Source: Schlesneria sp. DSM 10557 (GTDB lineage Bacteria; Planctomycetota; Planctomycetia; Planctomycetales; Planctomycetaceae). From it: a DNA stretch of 64,000 bases. A model generated the notes under the pieces. It did not search any database. It was given only the letters and a program-made list of their open reading frames with translations, and was not told the DNA's origin. The position numbers and the translations under genes are program-made. How positions within the stretch are numbered: position 1 is the first letter of the stretch; each line of letters begins with the position of its first letter. Where the stretch lies: the NCBI RefSeq assembly GCF_041860085.1, contig NZ_CP124747.1:1426001-1490000 (forward strand), read 5' to 3'. Positions 15,224 through 22,435 of this stretch are shown in pieces.

Positions 15224-17688
15224 AGGGACTGATTCGCCGTTATTGGCCCCGCCACGGTCTGGGATCGTCCAGAGGGCCAATGAACTTCGATCTGCTCAAC
15301 GACGGTCGACGTTCCCAGCCCGAAATACAAAGGCAAAACACTTTGGGATAAGTAGCCAGACTTGCCATCGTGCACTTTCAGCGAACGCTGGTCGGCAGTC
15401 TTGATGGCAACAACCGCTCCGCACCCATCTCGGTTCGAACCCTTTCCGATCAATGTCACCTTCAGGTAGTTCAGCTGCTGCTGGTCCGACAGGTTACTGA
15501 TCAGGACCAGTGGCTCTGATCCGAAATCGTTTGTAACAATGTCGAGGTCGCCGTCGTTATCCAGATCAAAGATAACAGAGGACCGCGATCCGATGGCGGA
15601 CCAGACGGTCAGGTGCCCCGTTCGTCCCTCGCAATCGAGATGTCCTTCGTCCGCTCCCGAGCAGTCAACTTCAAACCAGGGAAGGGCAGTGCGACCGTCG
15701 CTGCGAGGTTCAACCCCCACGACAAATTCGGCGTCAACAAAACGCTTTCCGGCCTCATTCAGTAAGAGCGAGTTCACTGCGTAGCGGAACGGAAAGTTCA
15801 TGCTGGCAGTGATGAACACGTCATCAAACCCGTCCGCGTTGAGATCACCGACACTCAGTCCCCACGGCCAATAGTTTTCAGCACCGACCTGGTCGGAAAT
15901 TTCGGTATACGAGTCCGGTCCCAACTTTCGGTAGAGCGCATTCCCCCAGACGCTTTCTCCTTTCGTCTGAAGGAGCGATTCGGGCCAGACCATCTGAGAC
16001 TTTTCCTTTTCCCTGTCCGGGCCCACCTGCTGACTCATGTCGGAATGCATATCGGTGATGTATATGTCGAGCTGTCCGTCGTTATCAAAATCAAAGACTT
16101 TCACTCCCATCGCTCCCCACGGAGTTTTGGGAAATAGCTCGCGACTTCGCTTCCGAAATTCTTTGCCTCCGATGTTTTCGTAGTACTCGTTATGTCCCTG
16201 CATATTCAGGATGTAGAGGTCAATCCATCCATCCTGGTTCGCATCCAGTGGAGTCGCATCCCCCGACCAGCTTTCGTCAACCAGCTTCATATCCGTCGTC
16301 ACATCGGCAAATTTGAGGTTGCCCAGATTGCGATACAAAATGCTTTTCTCATTCCGTTCTTCAGGTTTCAGATGCCCGGCGAAGGCATCCGGAAAAGCAA
16401 CGTGGTAACCCTCCGGGGCCAGTTCGTTTGAGGAATACGCCCCCACATTGCAGACGAAGATGTCCAGCAGGCCATCTCGGTCGTAGTCGAAGAGCACCGC
16501 CGCCGAAGAGTGTCCCACATGACCGACTTCGGCAACTGCCGTGACGTCGGTGAATTTCCCGTTTCCTTCATTTCGGAAGAGGACATTGCCTCCTCGGACC
16601 GTTGTCACGAACAAATCAGGGTCGCCATCGTTGTCGAGATCTCCAAACGACGCCGTCACACCAATCCGCCCCTTCAGAGCGACTCCCGCAGTTTCAGTCA
16701 TGTCCTGGAAGATCCCGCCCCCCATGTTCTTCCAGAGCTGATGACCTCCGAGTTGCGACACAAAGTACAGGTCGATGAGACCGTCGCCATCGACGTCGGC
16801 GGCGGCAACTCCGTTTCCGTGATCGTAGTGCGTCGCCTGATACCGCTTTGCAGCATCGGGGACCACTCGGTTCACGAAGCCAATGCCGCTCGAACCCCGG
16901 TGATCTGCAAAAGAGAACTGATGAAAAATTGAAGACTCTTTGATCTGCTCTCTCTGGCGCCGGGCGCGTTCATCGAGCCAGGGAGGGGACATGATCTCGT
17001 CCGGGACCGGTTTCAGTTCCGCGATGAGGGACTTCACATCCCGTTTCAATGAATTCAAACTGCTTTCGGAGATTCCGTTGTAGTACCCCCGCACACGCCC
17101 CAATTGATCGACAAGGACAAACTGAGAGCTATGCAGGATTGGCATGGCAACATTCGCTACGTCCTCTTGTACAGGCAGCTTGAAACCCTGCCGGCAGAGT
17201 TCCCACAAATCCTGACGCGGCCCCGTGAGGAAATCCCAGTAGCGATGATCAATCCTGCGAGTTTCCGAGTAACGCGCGAGAATCGCGGGTGTGTCAAACT
17301 CTGGATCGACAGTGAAACTGACGAGTCTGAGCTTGTTCGATGCGACTTCCGTCTTCAGTCGGTCACTCAGGTCCGCCAATTTCATCGTCTGCTGAGGACA
17401 CGTCGAAGTACAACGAGTGAAGATGAAATTGGCGAGCCAGACTTTGCCGTAGTACTTGCTGGAACGAGCGATTTCTCCTGACTGGTCGACAAGAGAGAAG
17501 GGAGGAATTTCTCCCAAGACGGGCAACCTGTCCTCTCGCGCAGGGCGGTCCTGATCATCGGACTTGGATTCCACCGCAACAGGAACCTCGACCGCTGCGC
17601 TTGGTGCCGAATCTCGGCCGCACCCCATCAGGAATACGACTCCGACGATTCCGGAGAACAGGAACGTGGTACATGCTGATCGGTGCAT
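15205..17688 (-). CDS. SCO1-FG-GAP-ASPIC/UnbV fusion lipoprotein
   Basis: 827 residues from the ATG at 17688, chosen because GAGAG lies about 6 nt ahead and the protein then begins with a lipoprotein signal (hydrophobic stretch, FLMGC, lipid Cys at residue 23). Residues ~55-225 are an SCO1/SenC thioredoxin-like domain with the copper or redox pair CTSTC (C93, C97), SFTVDPEFDTP, and the third ligand H186 in MPILHSS. From ~280 an FG-GAP propeller follows (DVDGDGLIDLYFVSQLGG, DLDNDGDPDLFVTT, DYDRDGLLDIFVCN, DFDNDGQLDIYITDMHSD, DLNADGFDDVFITA). The ASPIC/UnbV domain is at the end (DGKSGYLSQS, IEVHWPSGRSQTV). SCO1 proteins deliver copper to, or reduce, the CuA site of cytochrome oxidase; joining one to a CRTAC1 module is unusual. 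It lies 57 bp after a COX2-like gene, which fits an SCO/COX2 relationship. Confidence 0.92.
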   Translation of the reverse strand: MHRSACTTFLFSGIVGVVFLMGCGRDSAPSAAVEVPVAVESKSDDQDRPAREDRLPVLGEIPPFSLVDQSGEIARSSKYYGKVWLANFIFTRCTSTCPQQTMKLADLSDRLKTEVASNKLRLVSFTVDPEFDTPAILARYSETRRIDHRYWDFLTGPRQDLWELCRQGFKLPVQEDVANVAMPILHSSQFVLVDQLGRVRGYYNGISESSLNSLKRDVKSLIAELKPVPDEIMSPPWLDERARRQREQIKESSIFHQFSFADHRGSSGIGFVNRVVPDAAKRYQATHYDHGNGVAAADVDGDGLIDLYFVSQLGGHQLWKNMGGGIFQDMTETAGVALKGRIGVTASFGDLDNDGDPDLFVTTVRGGNVLFRNEGNGKFTDVTAVAEVGHVGHSSAAVLFDYDRDGLLDIFVCNVGAYSSNELAPEGYHVAFPDAFAGHLKPEERNEKSILYRNLGNLKFADVTTDMKLVDESWSGDATPLDANQDGWIDLYILNMQGHNEYYENIGGKEFRKRSRELFPKTPWGAMGVKVFDFDNDGQLDIYITDMHSDMSQQVGPDREKEKSQMVWPESLLQTKGESVWGNALYRKLGPDSYTEISDQVGAENYWPWGLSVGDLNADGFDDVFITASMNFPFRYAVNSLLLNEAGKRFVDAEFVVGVEPRSDGRTALPWFEVDCSGADEGHLDCEGRTGHLTVWSAIGSRSSVIFDLDNDGDLDIVTNDFGSEPLVLISNLSDQQQLNYLKVTLIGKGSNRDGCGAVVAIKTADQRSLKVHDGKSGYLSQSVLPLYFGLGTSTVVEQIEVHWPSGRSQTVAGPITANQSLVIQEE

Positions 17689-17745
17689 TACGACTCTCAC
17701 GGCCACAGGCCATCTCTCTCGTCAAAATCTCTTCGGGCACGGCGA

Positions 17746-18255
17746 TCAACGCGGTTCGCAGGAACTCACCCAACGTCGAAAATCCTCTGCGGGTTCGACT
17801 ATGAAGCGTCCTGACAGGCGACGGTGACTTCCGCCACAAAACTGATCACCGACGAACTCGAGCGACTCTTGACGCAATGGGGGGATTTCCAGCTCAAATT
17901 GCAGGTCAGGCACTGCCATCTGCCGAAGTTGCAGCGACGGGAGGAAAATAGAATAAAGGTAATCGCCGCTGCTCATTTGAAGCGTGACTGCGACGCCTCC
18001 GGGCAAATGAAATGGTCCTTTCGTGCATACGTCATCAACTGTATGCAATCTTTTGTCGGGCCCCGGATACCGCATGGTCCAGTGAAGGTCGCCCCCCCGC
18101 ATCTCGAGAATGAGTCGTTCACCTGGAACTAGGGACGGAGATGAATTCTCGAGCAAGCGAGTTCGGGAGTGACTCGCACCGAGATGCTGCGCACACAGCG
18201 CGAGTGCGAGCACCGCAACGCTGACCGCCATCCGTTGACGGACAGAATCTTTCAT
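17746..18255 (-). CDS. COX2-like cupredoxin lacking most CuA ligands
   Basis: 169 residues with an N-terminal hydrophobic signal (residues 10-27). The fold is that of the cytochrome c oxidase subunit II periplasmic domain: DLHWTMRYPGPD at 56-67, FHLPGGVAVTLQMSSGD at 82-98, SIFLPSLQLRQMAVP at 102-116 and FCGGSHRRLSGRFIV at 139-153. Aligned by eye to the CuA pattern (H in HSF, then CxExCGxxHxxM), only C140 and H144 remain. The first His is Y101, the first Cys is G136, Glu is Q138 and Met is L147. Subunit II normally also has two membrane helices; here only one N-terminal segment is present. It therefore probably cannot hold a binuclear CuA centre, though a mononuclear site is possible. Its start overlaps the stop of the FGE-like gene (ATGA), and an SCO1 fusion follows. 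Confidence 0.78.
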   Translation of the reverse strand: MKDSVRQRMAVSVAVLALALCAQHLGASHSRTRLLENSSPSLVPGERLILEMRGGDLHWTMRYPGPDKRLHTVDDVCTKGPFHLPGGVAVTLQMSSGDYLYSIFLPSLQLRQMAVPDLQFELEIPPLRQESLEFVGDQFCGGSHRRLSGRFIVEPAEDFRRWVSSCEPR

Positions 18256-19376
18256 GGCAACTCACCCGTCTGTTTAGCATCCGGCGGTTCCTTATCCGTA
18301 CAAACGACGCGAAACCCGACAATACAATTTCGAATTTGTGGCTGCAGGCAGACACGGTCGGCAGATCGAGTGAAAGTGGTCAAACTGAGGAATGAACCAC
18401 CCCGGGTGATTCGGGCTCCGGAAGGAACAGGCTCGTCGGACGGAGGTAGTTTAAGCCCGTCATAACCAACCTCGGGCCAGAAGTCAGCGCACCATTCGAA
18501 CACATTCCCATGCATGTCGTAGAGTCCGAACGGATTCGGACGGAAGGTACCTACGGGTGCAGTGAAAGCAAAACCGTCACTCCACTCCACGGACCATGTG
18601 GCAAAGGGATAGGCCGCCTGCAATTTGGAATCGCACAAGTTGCTGTAATCTTTCAGCGATTCTACCGAATCACCACAACTCCATTTCGTCGTCGTTCCGC
18701 CCCGACAGGCGTATTCCCATTCCAGTTCTGAGGGAAGGCGATATCTCAACGGTTCCTTTGCTGTGAGCCAGTCACAAAATGCCATTGCGTCTTCATACGC
18801 GACGTTAATTACCGGGTGATCATCAGTTTGGGGAAACCCCGTGGACTTCCACGAACTTCCGGCCTTGGGTTCCAGTCTCCTGGACTGCGAATTGAAGGCA
18901 AAGCCCATATTCTCTCGTTCCGCCATCGTTTCATACCCGGTTGCCGCGACAAACTTTCGGAACTCGCCGACGGTCACTTCATAGACGCCGATCGAAAACG
19001 GTCCTTTGACTTCTGCCCAGTGCCGAGGTTTCTCATCAGGCTGGGCTTCTGAATCACTTTCCGGCGAACCAATGAGCACACGCCCCCCTGGAAGTGTGAC
19101 CAAGCGAAGACCGATACTATTTTGGAAGCTGATGAGTGGTTCGGCAGAGCGAGAACTTTCAGCCGTCTCAGACGTGGTCTCCAGATCAGGGGATATCGCC
19201 CGTGGGGAGGCGGTCGTCGCCAGCTCAACTTTGGCATACGGCCATTCGACTTCGTCAGATGACAAGGACGGGTCTGAACAGCCCCCACACAACAGCAGAA
19301 TCAGCGGAACTGGAAACGCGCAAACCCACTTTCCCCGCAAGGACGTCGTCTTGACCTGGAGGATCGTCATACACAT
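18252..19376 (-). CDS. FGE/SUMF1-domain lipoprotein
   Basis: About 374 residues from the ATG at 19376 (GGA upstream); another ATG lies two codons on. A longer open frame exists but begins with non-signal sequence. The N-terminus is a lipoprotein signal (VPLILLLCGGC). Residues ~95-370 are a formylglycine-generating-enzyme/sulfatase-modifying-factor domain: VLIGSPESDSEAQPDEKPRH, YEVTVGEFRKFV, HPVINVAYEDAMAFCDWL, YRLPSELEWEYACRGG, FGLYDMHGNVFEWCADFW, TRGGSF, GFRVVC. True FGEs oxidise a Cys in sulfatases, but the fold is also widely used for other binding and oxidation roles, so sulfatase activation is only one option. No classical sulfatase with CxPxR was found in the window. It is first in a three-gene operon with the COX2-like and SCO1-fusion genes. 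Confidence 0.88.
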   Translation of the reverse strand: MCMTILQVKTTSLRGKWVCAFPVPLILLLCGGCSDPSLSSDEVEWPYAKVELATTASPRAISPDLETTSETAESSRSAEPLISFQNSIGLRLVTLPGGRVLIGSPESDSEAQPDEKPRHWAEVKGPFSIGVYEVTVGEFRKFVAATGYETMAERENMGFAFNSQSRRLEPKAGSSWKSTGFPQTDDHPVINVAYEDAMAFCDWLTAKEPLRYRLPSELEWEYACRGGTTTKWSCGDSVESLKDYSNLCDSKLQAAYPFATWSVEWSDGFAFTAPVGTFRPNPFGLYDMHGNVFEWCADFWPEVGYDGLKLPPSDEPVPSGARITRGGSFLSLTTFTRSADRVCLQPQIRNCIVGFRVVCTDKEPPDAKQTGELP

Positions 19377-19747
19377 TTTCCGGCAAATCGAGTCGCTCAG
19401 ACGCCGCTGACGTCTGATTTCGAGAACGAGGAATTGCAGGAGATTCCATTCGCAAGTTTGGTGCCGACGTTCGCTCATTGACGCCCCTTTTATGTCTCCA
19501 CTCACGTGGTCAAAAGGAAATCACTACGACAAGTGTGGCTCACTAATTTACGCTCATAAGGTATTGATCATTCATGGAAGCACGGGCTTCGGTATCGATT
19601 AGCCGCCATGGCTGGCAGCTTTGCAACGAATTGTCGCAGTAATCGTGTAGTGGCCCCCCGCTTGCTTACGAAGGGTGGTCGTCATCAGCAGGCGACAGAC
19701 GTCTTGGAGGAACCGCTTCCCACGGCATGCACTTTGCGTGTCCACTG

Positions 19748-19805
19748 TCGATTGTATACAAATCGATTGTTGGTTATATTTTGTAACAACTTCGTTTGCA
19801 ATCGA
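19748..19805. repeat. Three copies of TCGATTG around a promoter
   Basis: TCGATTG occurs directly at 19748-19754 and 19763-19769 and inverted (CAATCGA) at 19799-19805. A perfect 10-bp palindrome TTGTATACAA lies between the first two (19752-19761). The clustering on a probable promoter suggests an operator for a dimeric regulator. The sequence shows only the repeats. Confidence 0.45.
19752..19780 (+). promoter_or_regulatory. Sigma-70-like promoter ahead of the unknown membrane protein
   Basis: TTGTAT at 19752-19757, a spacer of exactly 17 bp, and TATATT at 19775-19780. It lies about 90 bp ahead of the ATG at 19871. The -35 box coincides with the TTGTATACAA palindrome, so a bound regulator would compete with polymerase. 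Confidence 0.5.
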
Positions 19806-19870
19806 CGGTATCACTCCTGTCTGACGCTTCAGCCTTGGTTTTCAGCCCTTTCGGCGTAAGGAAGCTGCGA

Positions 19871-20755
19871 ATGAATTCCGATTCGACACTCGCGACGGCA
19901 CCGAGAGATCAAGTGGGCCTCACAGAGGATCCGACCAAGGTTCAAGCAGCGATGCCAGTAATTACGGCACCAGCGACGAACGTGGCATCCCGGCGTCTCT
20001 CGCTGCTGACGACGATCATCGTCGCGTTGCTGGGAGCGGCAACTTCACTCCCCGCGGTTATGTCGCTTGATGGAGCATTCCCTGTCGAAAATCTCTCGGT
20101 GGAAATGACGAATCGAATCCGCGCCCGGCGTGACGACCCGATTGCCTGGGCAAAAGAGCGGTCAAACCGTTGGACATCCCTCTACAAAACGACCGCCTCG
20201 TCCCTGGGTGTCTTCGGTGCCGCTACGGGCGCCTTCTTCGGCTTGCTTCTTGCATTTCCACATTCTTCACCCACGACCATGCTTCGGATGACTCTTTCGG
20301 GCAGCCTACTGGGAGGGACGTTCGCCGCTGCGGGTGGCGTACTAGAAGCGGCACTCCTGATGAACCTTGAGACACTCGGGCTGGACCCTTCATTGAAGAC
20401 GATCATCGGTCACGCTGTCGGGTGGAGTGGATTGTCAGCGGGCTTGTCATTGCTTCTGACCTCGGTCAGGACAGATTCGACTGGCTACCTGCAGCGTCTG
20501 ATCTCCGGCGTGGTGGGAGGGGCGCTTGCAGCGCTAATCTATTCGCCACTCTCTGCAGTGCTGTTTCAGCTCGAACGTTCAGATATGTCCATTCCCGAAG
20601 GAACACTGAACAGACTGATGTTTCTGACAATCGCAGCACTGTTTGTCCTGATCGCAGTTCAGCGACCGATTCCAATCCCGAACAAAGGATCTGAGTCAGA
20701 AACTTCTGATTCGTCCCTTCCATCTCCGACGACGGTGTCAACGCCGACAATCTGA
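19871..20755 (+). CDS. Unrecognised integral membrane protein
   Basis: 294 residues from the ATG at 19871, which follows AAGGA at a good distance; 25 further codons upstream are open. I do not recognise the family. After a polar N-terminus of ~40 residues there are about six hydrophobic segments rich in Gly and Ala (LSLLTTIIVALLGAATSLPA, SSLGVFGAATGAFFGLLLAF, LSGSLLGGTFAAAGGVLEAA, HAVGWSGLSAGLSLLLTS, LISGVVGGALAALIYSPL, FLTIAALFVLIAV). Glycine spacing suggests tight helix packing. A polar loop after the first helix (~residues 75-115) and a Ser-rich C-terminal tail are soluble. It lies ahead of the DUF1559 gene with its own promoter-like site. It could be a transport or sensory protein, but nothing in it decides this. 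Confidence 0.7.
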   Translation: MNSDSTLATAPRDQVGLTEDPTKVQAAMPVITAPATNVASRRLSLLTTIIVALLGAATSLPAVMSLDGAFPVENLSVEMTNRIRARRDDPIAWAKERSNRWTSLYKTTASSLGVFGAATGAFFGLLLAFPHSSPTTMLRMTLSGSLLGGTFAAAGGVLEAALLMNLETLGLDPSLKTIIGHAVGWSGLSAGLSLLLTSVRTDSTGYLQRLISGVVGGALAALIYSPLSAVLFQLERSDMSIPEGTLNRLMFLTIAALFVLIAVQRPIPIPNKGSESETSDSSLPSPTTVSTPTI

Positions 20756-20901
20756 TGCAGATGATATCCCGCTAAGAAGCGTTCTTTACTTTTTGCTCTT
20801 TTGTGTTTCGCGTCTTACCGCTCTGAGGGGTCGTGTTTCAAGCATTTTCGCTTCGACATTTGATTCCGCAGGCCTTTTTTGTTCGGGAACGGAGGTTACT
20901 G

Positions 20902-21897
20902 ATGATCATGAAGAGACAGTCCTACGTAAGGCATCTATTACGAAAGGCGAGGGGATTTACGCTCATTGAACTGCTGGTCGTGATTGCCATCATCGCAGTT
21001 CTGATCGCTCTGCTGTTACCCGCGGTACAGCAGGCCCGTGAGGCAGCCCGCAGGACCCAGTGCAAGAATCATCTCAAGCAGATGGGGCTTGCACTGCACA
21101 ACTACCACGACACTTACAACAGTTTTCCCCTGGGCAATCACGCCAACTACCTGGGGAACTGGCGGCTCAGCATTCTTCCCTATCTGGATCAAGGTACCGT
21201 CTTCAACCAGATTACCTTTACTTCCGAGCCGGGTGACTTCAACGCCTGGGGCGGCACGTACGGAATTAACTCCGTACTCCGGGGACTGCTCGTTCCGGTC
21301 TACAACTGTCCCTCCAATCCTTTGCCCCGTAATTCGACACTGGGGGTCATGAACAATTTCGACCGTGGCCAGACCATGGACTACGTCGGAATCTCGGGTG
21401 GGGTTGATGAGTTAGCCCCCAATCGCTGGGATCCCTCCGGACAGGGGCTTTGTACGGACATCGTTTACTCTGGACGTGCTTGTCATAACGGTCTGCTGCC
21501 CGCTCTGCGAAACCAGAACATGCGTGACGCGGTTGACGGCACCTCCAACACCATGATTGTGGGCGAGCAATCTGCTGCGCTCGACAATCAGGACGTTCGC
21601 GCGAACTACTGGGGTGGCTGGGGCGGCACCAGTCTTGGTCGTACCGTATTCCCCGCAGTCACCGGTTGCGAAATCGTCGTGGGGATCACCACTGTCCGTT
21701 ATCAGATCAATGCTTCGGGTGCCGCCAGCGGCAATCAGCCCTGGTATTTGAATACAGTACTGAACTCACATCACACGGGAGGATGCCAGATTCTTCTCGC
21801 AGATGGATCGGCTCGATTCATCTCGCAGAATGTCGATTTGGGAACACTCATCAGGCTCTCCGTCATGAACGACGGCAAAACGATGGGTGAGTTTTAA
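20902..21897 (+). CDS. DUF1559 H-X9-DG pilin-like protein
   Basis: 331 residues. The ATG at 20902 is preceded by GGAGG at 20891-20895, one of the best ribosome sites in the window; 23 codons further up are open. It begins with a type IV prepilin-like signal, [20 protein letters not shown], with cleavage expected after the Gly. [18 protein letters not shown] follows, then the DUF1559 body. The C-terminal mark is H-X9-DG: the His in SHHTGG, nine residues, then DG in LLADGSARF. These proteins are made in large numbers by Planctomycetes and are thought to be type II secretion or pilus-type pseudopilins. It is followed 36 bp later by a small lipoprotein gene, a common pairing in the phylum. Confidence 0.95.
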   Translation: MIMKRQSYVRHLLRKARGFTLIELLVVIAIIAVLIALLLPAVQQAREAARRTQCKNHLKQMGLALHNYHDTYNSFPLGNHANYLGNWRLSILPYLDQGTVFNQITFTSEPGDFNAWGGTYGINSVLRGLLVPVYNCPSNPLPRNSTLGVMNNFDRGQTMDYVGISGGVDELAPNRWDPSGQGLCTDIVYSGRACHNGLLPALRNQNMRDAVDGTSNTMIVGEQSAALDNQDVRANYWGGWGGTSLGRTVFPAVTGCEIVVGITTVRYQINASGAASGNQPWYLNTVLNSHHTGGCQILLADGSARFISQNVDLGTLIRLSVMNDGKTMGEF

Positions 21898-21933
21898 GTG
21901 GTCTTGCGAGCACGAAAAAAGTGAAAGGTTGAT

Positions 21934-22353
21934 ATGAAGCGCGCACTATCACATCTGTTCTTATTTGGTCTGATATTGATGGGGTTGAATGGTTGCGGAA
22001 AATCGGGGCCCCCGAAATACCCTGTTTCCGGCTCCGTCACGTTCAAAGGAACTCCTGTCACCGAAGGGATGATTACCTTTTACCGGCAGGATGGCGGGGG
22101 GATTGTTGCGTACATCGACGGTTCCGGAAACTTCATCATGGACAAAGGCCTGATCGAAGGGCAGTACCGTGTTTACGTCGAACCGCCTCCGAGTGTCCTG
22201 ACGCCACCTCCTCCGGGTGGTCCGCCAAAGACACCTCCCAAGACGTATCCAAATTTTCCGGTGAAGTACCGCCAAGCCGCGACCAGTGGCTTGCTCGCAA
22301 CAGTTGAACCCACCCGGAGCGGCAATACGTTTAAATTCGATATGCAGCCCTGA
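21934..22353 (+). CDS. Small lipoprotein, carboxypeptidase-regulatory-like fold
   Basis: 139 residues. The signal peptide ends in a lipobox (LMGLNGC, lipid Cys at about residue 21). The body reads YPVSGSVTFKGTPVTEGMI, DGSGNFIMDKGLIEGQYRVYV, then a Pro-rich stretch of about 30 residues. The texture is that of the carboxypeptidase-regulatory-like beta-sandwich lipoproteins that often follow DUF1559 genes in Planctomycetes. It is probably anchored to the outer or inner membrane beside the pseudopilin. No enzymatic residues are seen. Confidence 0.85.
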   Translation: MKRALSHLFLFGLILMGLNGCGKSGPPKYPVSGSVTFKGTPVTEGMITFYRQDGGGIVAYIDGSGNFIMDKGLIEGQYRVYVEPPPSVLTPPPPGGPPKTPPKTYPNFPVKYRQAATSGLLATVEPTRSGNTFKFDMQP

Positions 22354-22435
22354 CGGGTTCATCCCCGTTCGTTGTGTCCTCGTTCTTCTTTACAGATTTG
22401 CCTTACAGTGATGTCACCGGCGATTGAGTGACGCA

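Larger units (their letters stand above)
19377..19870. other. Divergent intergenic region
   Basis: 494 bp between the minus-strand FGE-like gene and a plus-strand membrane-protein gene. The right part is AT-rich and holds the promoter-like site at 19752-19780 and repeats of TCGATTG. For the minus strand, TTGACC (19513-19508) with ATAAAA (19493-19488) is a weak promoter candidate with a 14-bp spacer. No supported reading frame or RNA gene was seen. Confidence 0.5.

Noticed and set aside
18252-19376. Sulfatase-maturation role for the FGE-like lipoprotein with the DUF1501 proteins as clients
   Set aside because: DUF1501 proteins share the superfamily fold but show no CxPxR sulfatase motif here, so there is no visible substrate for formylglycine formation.
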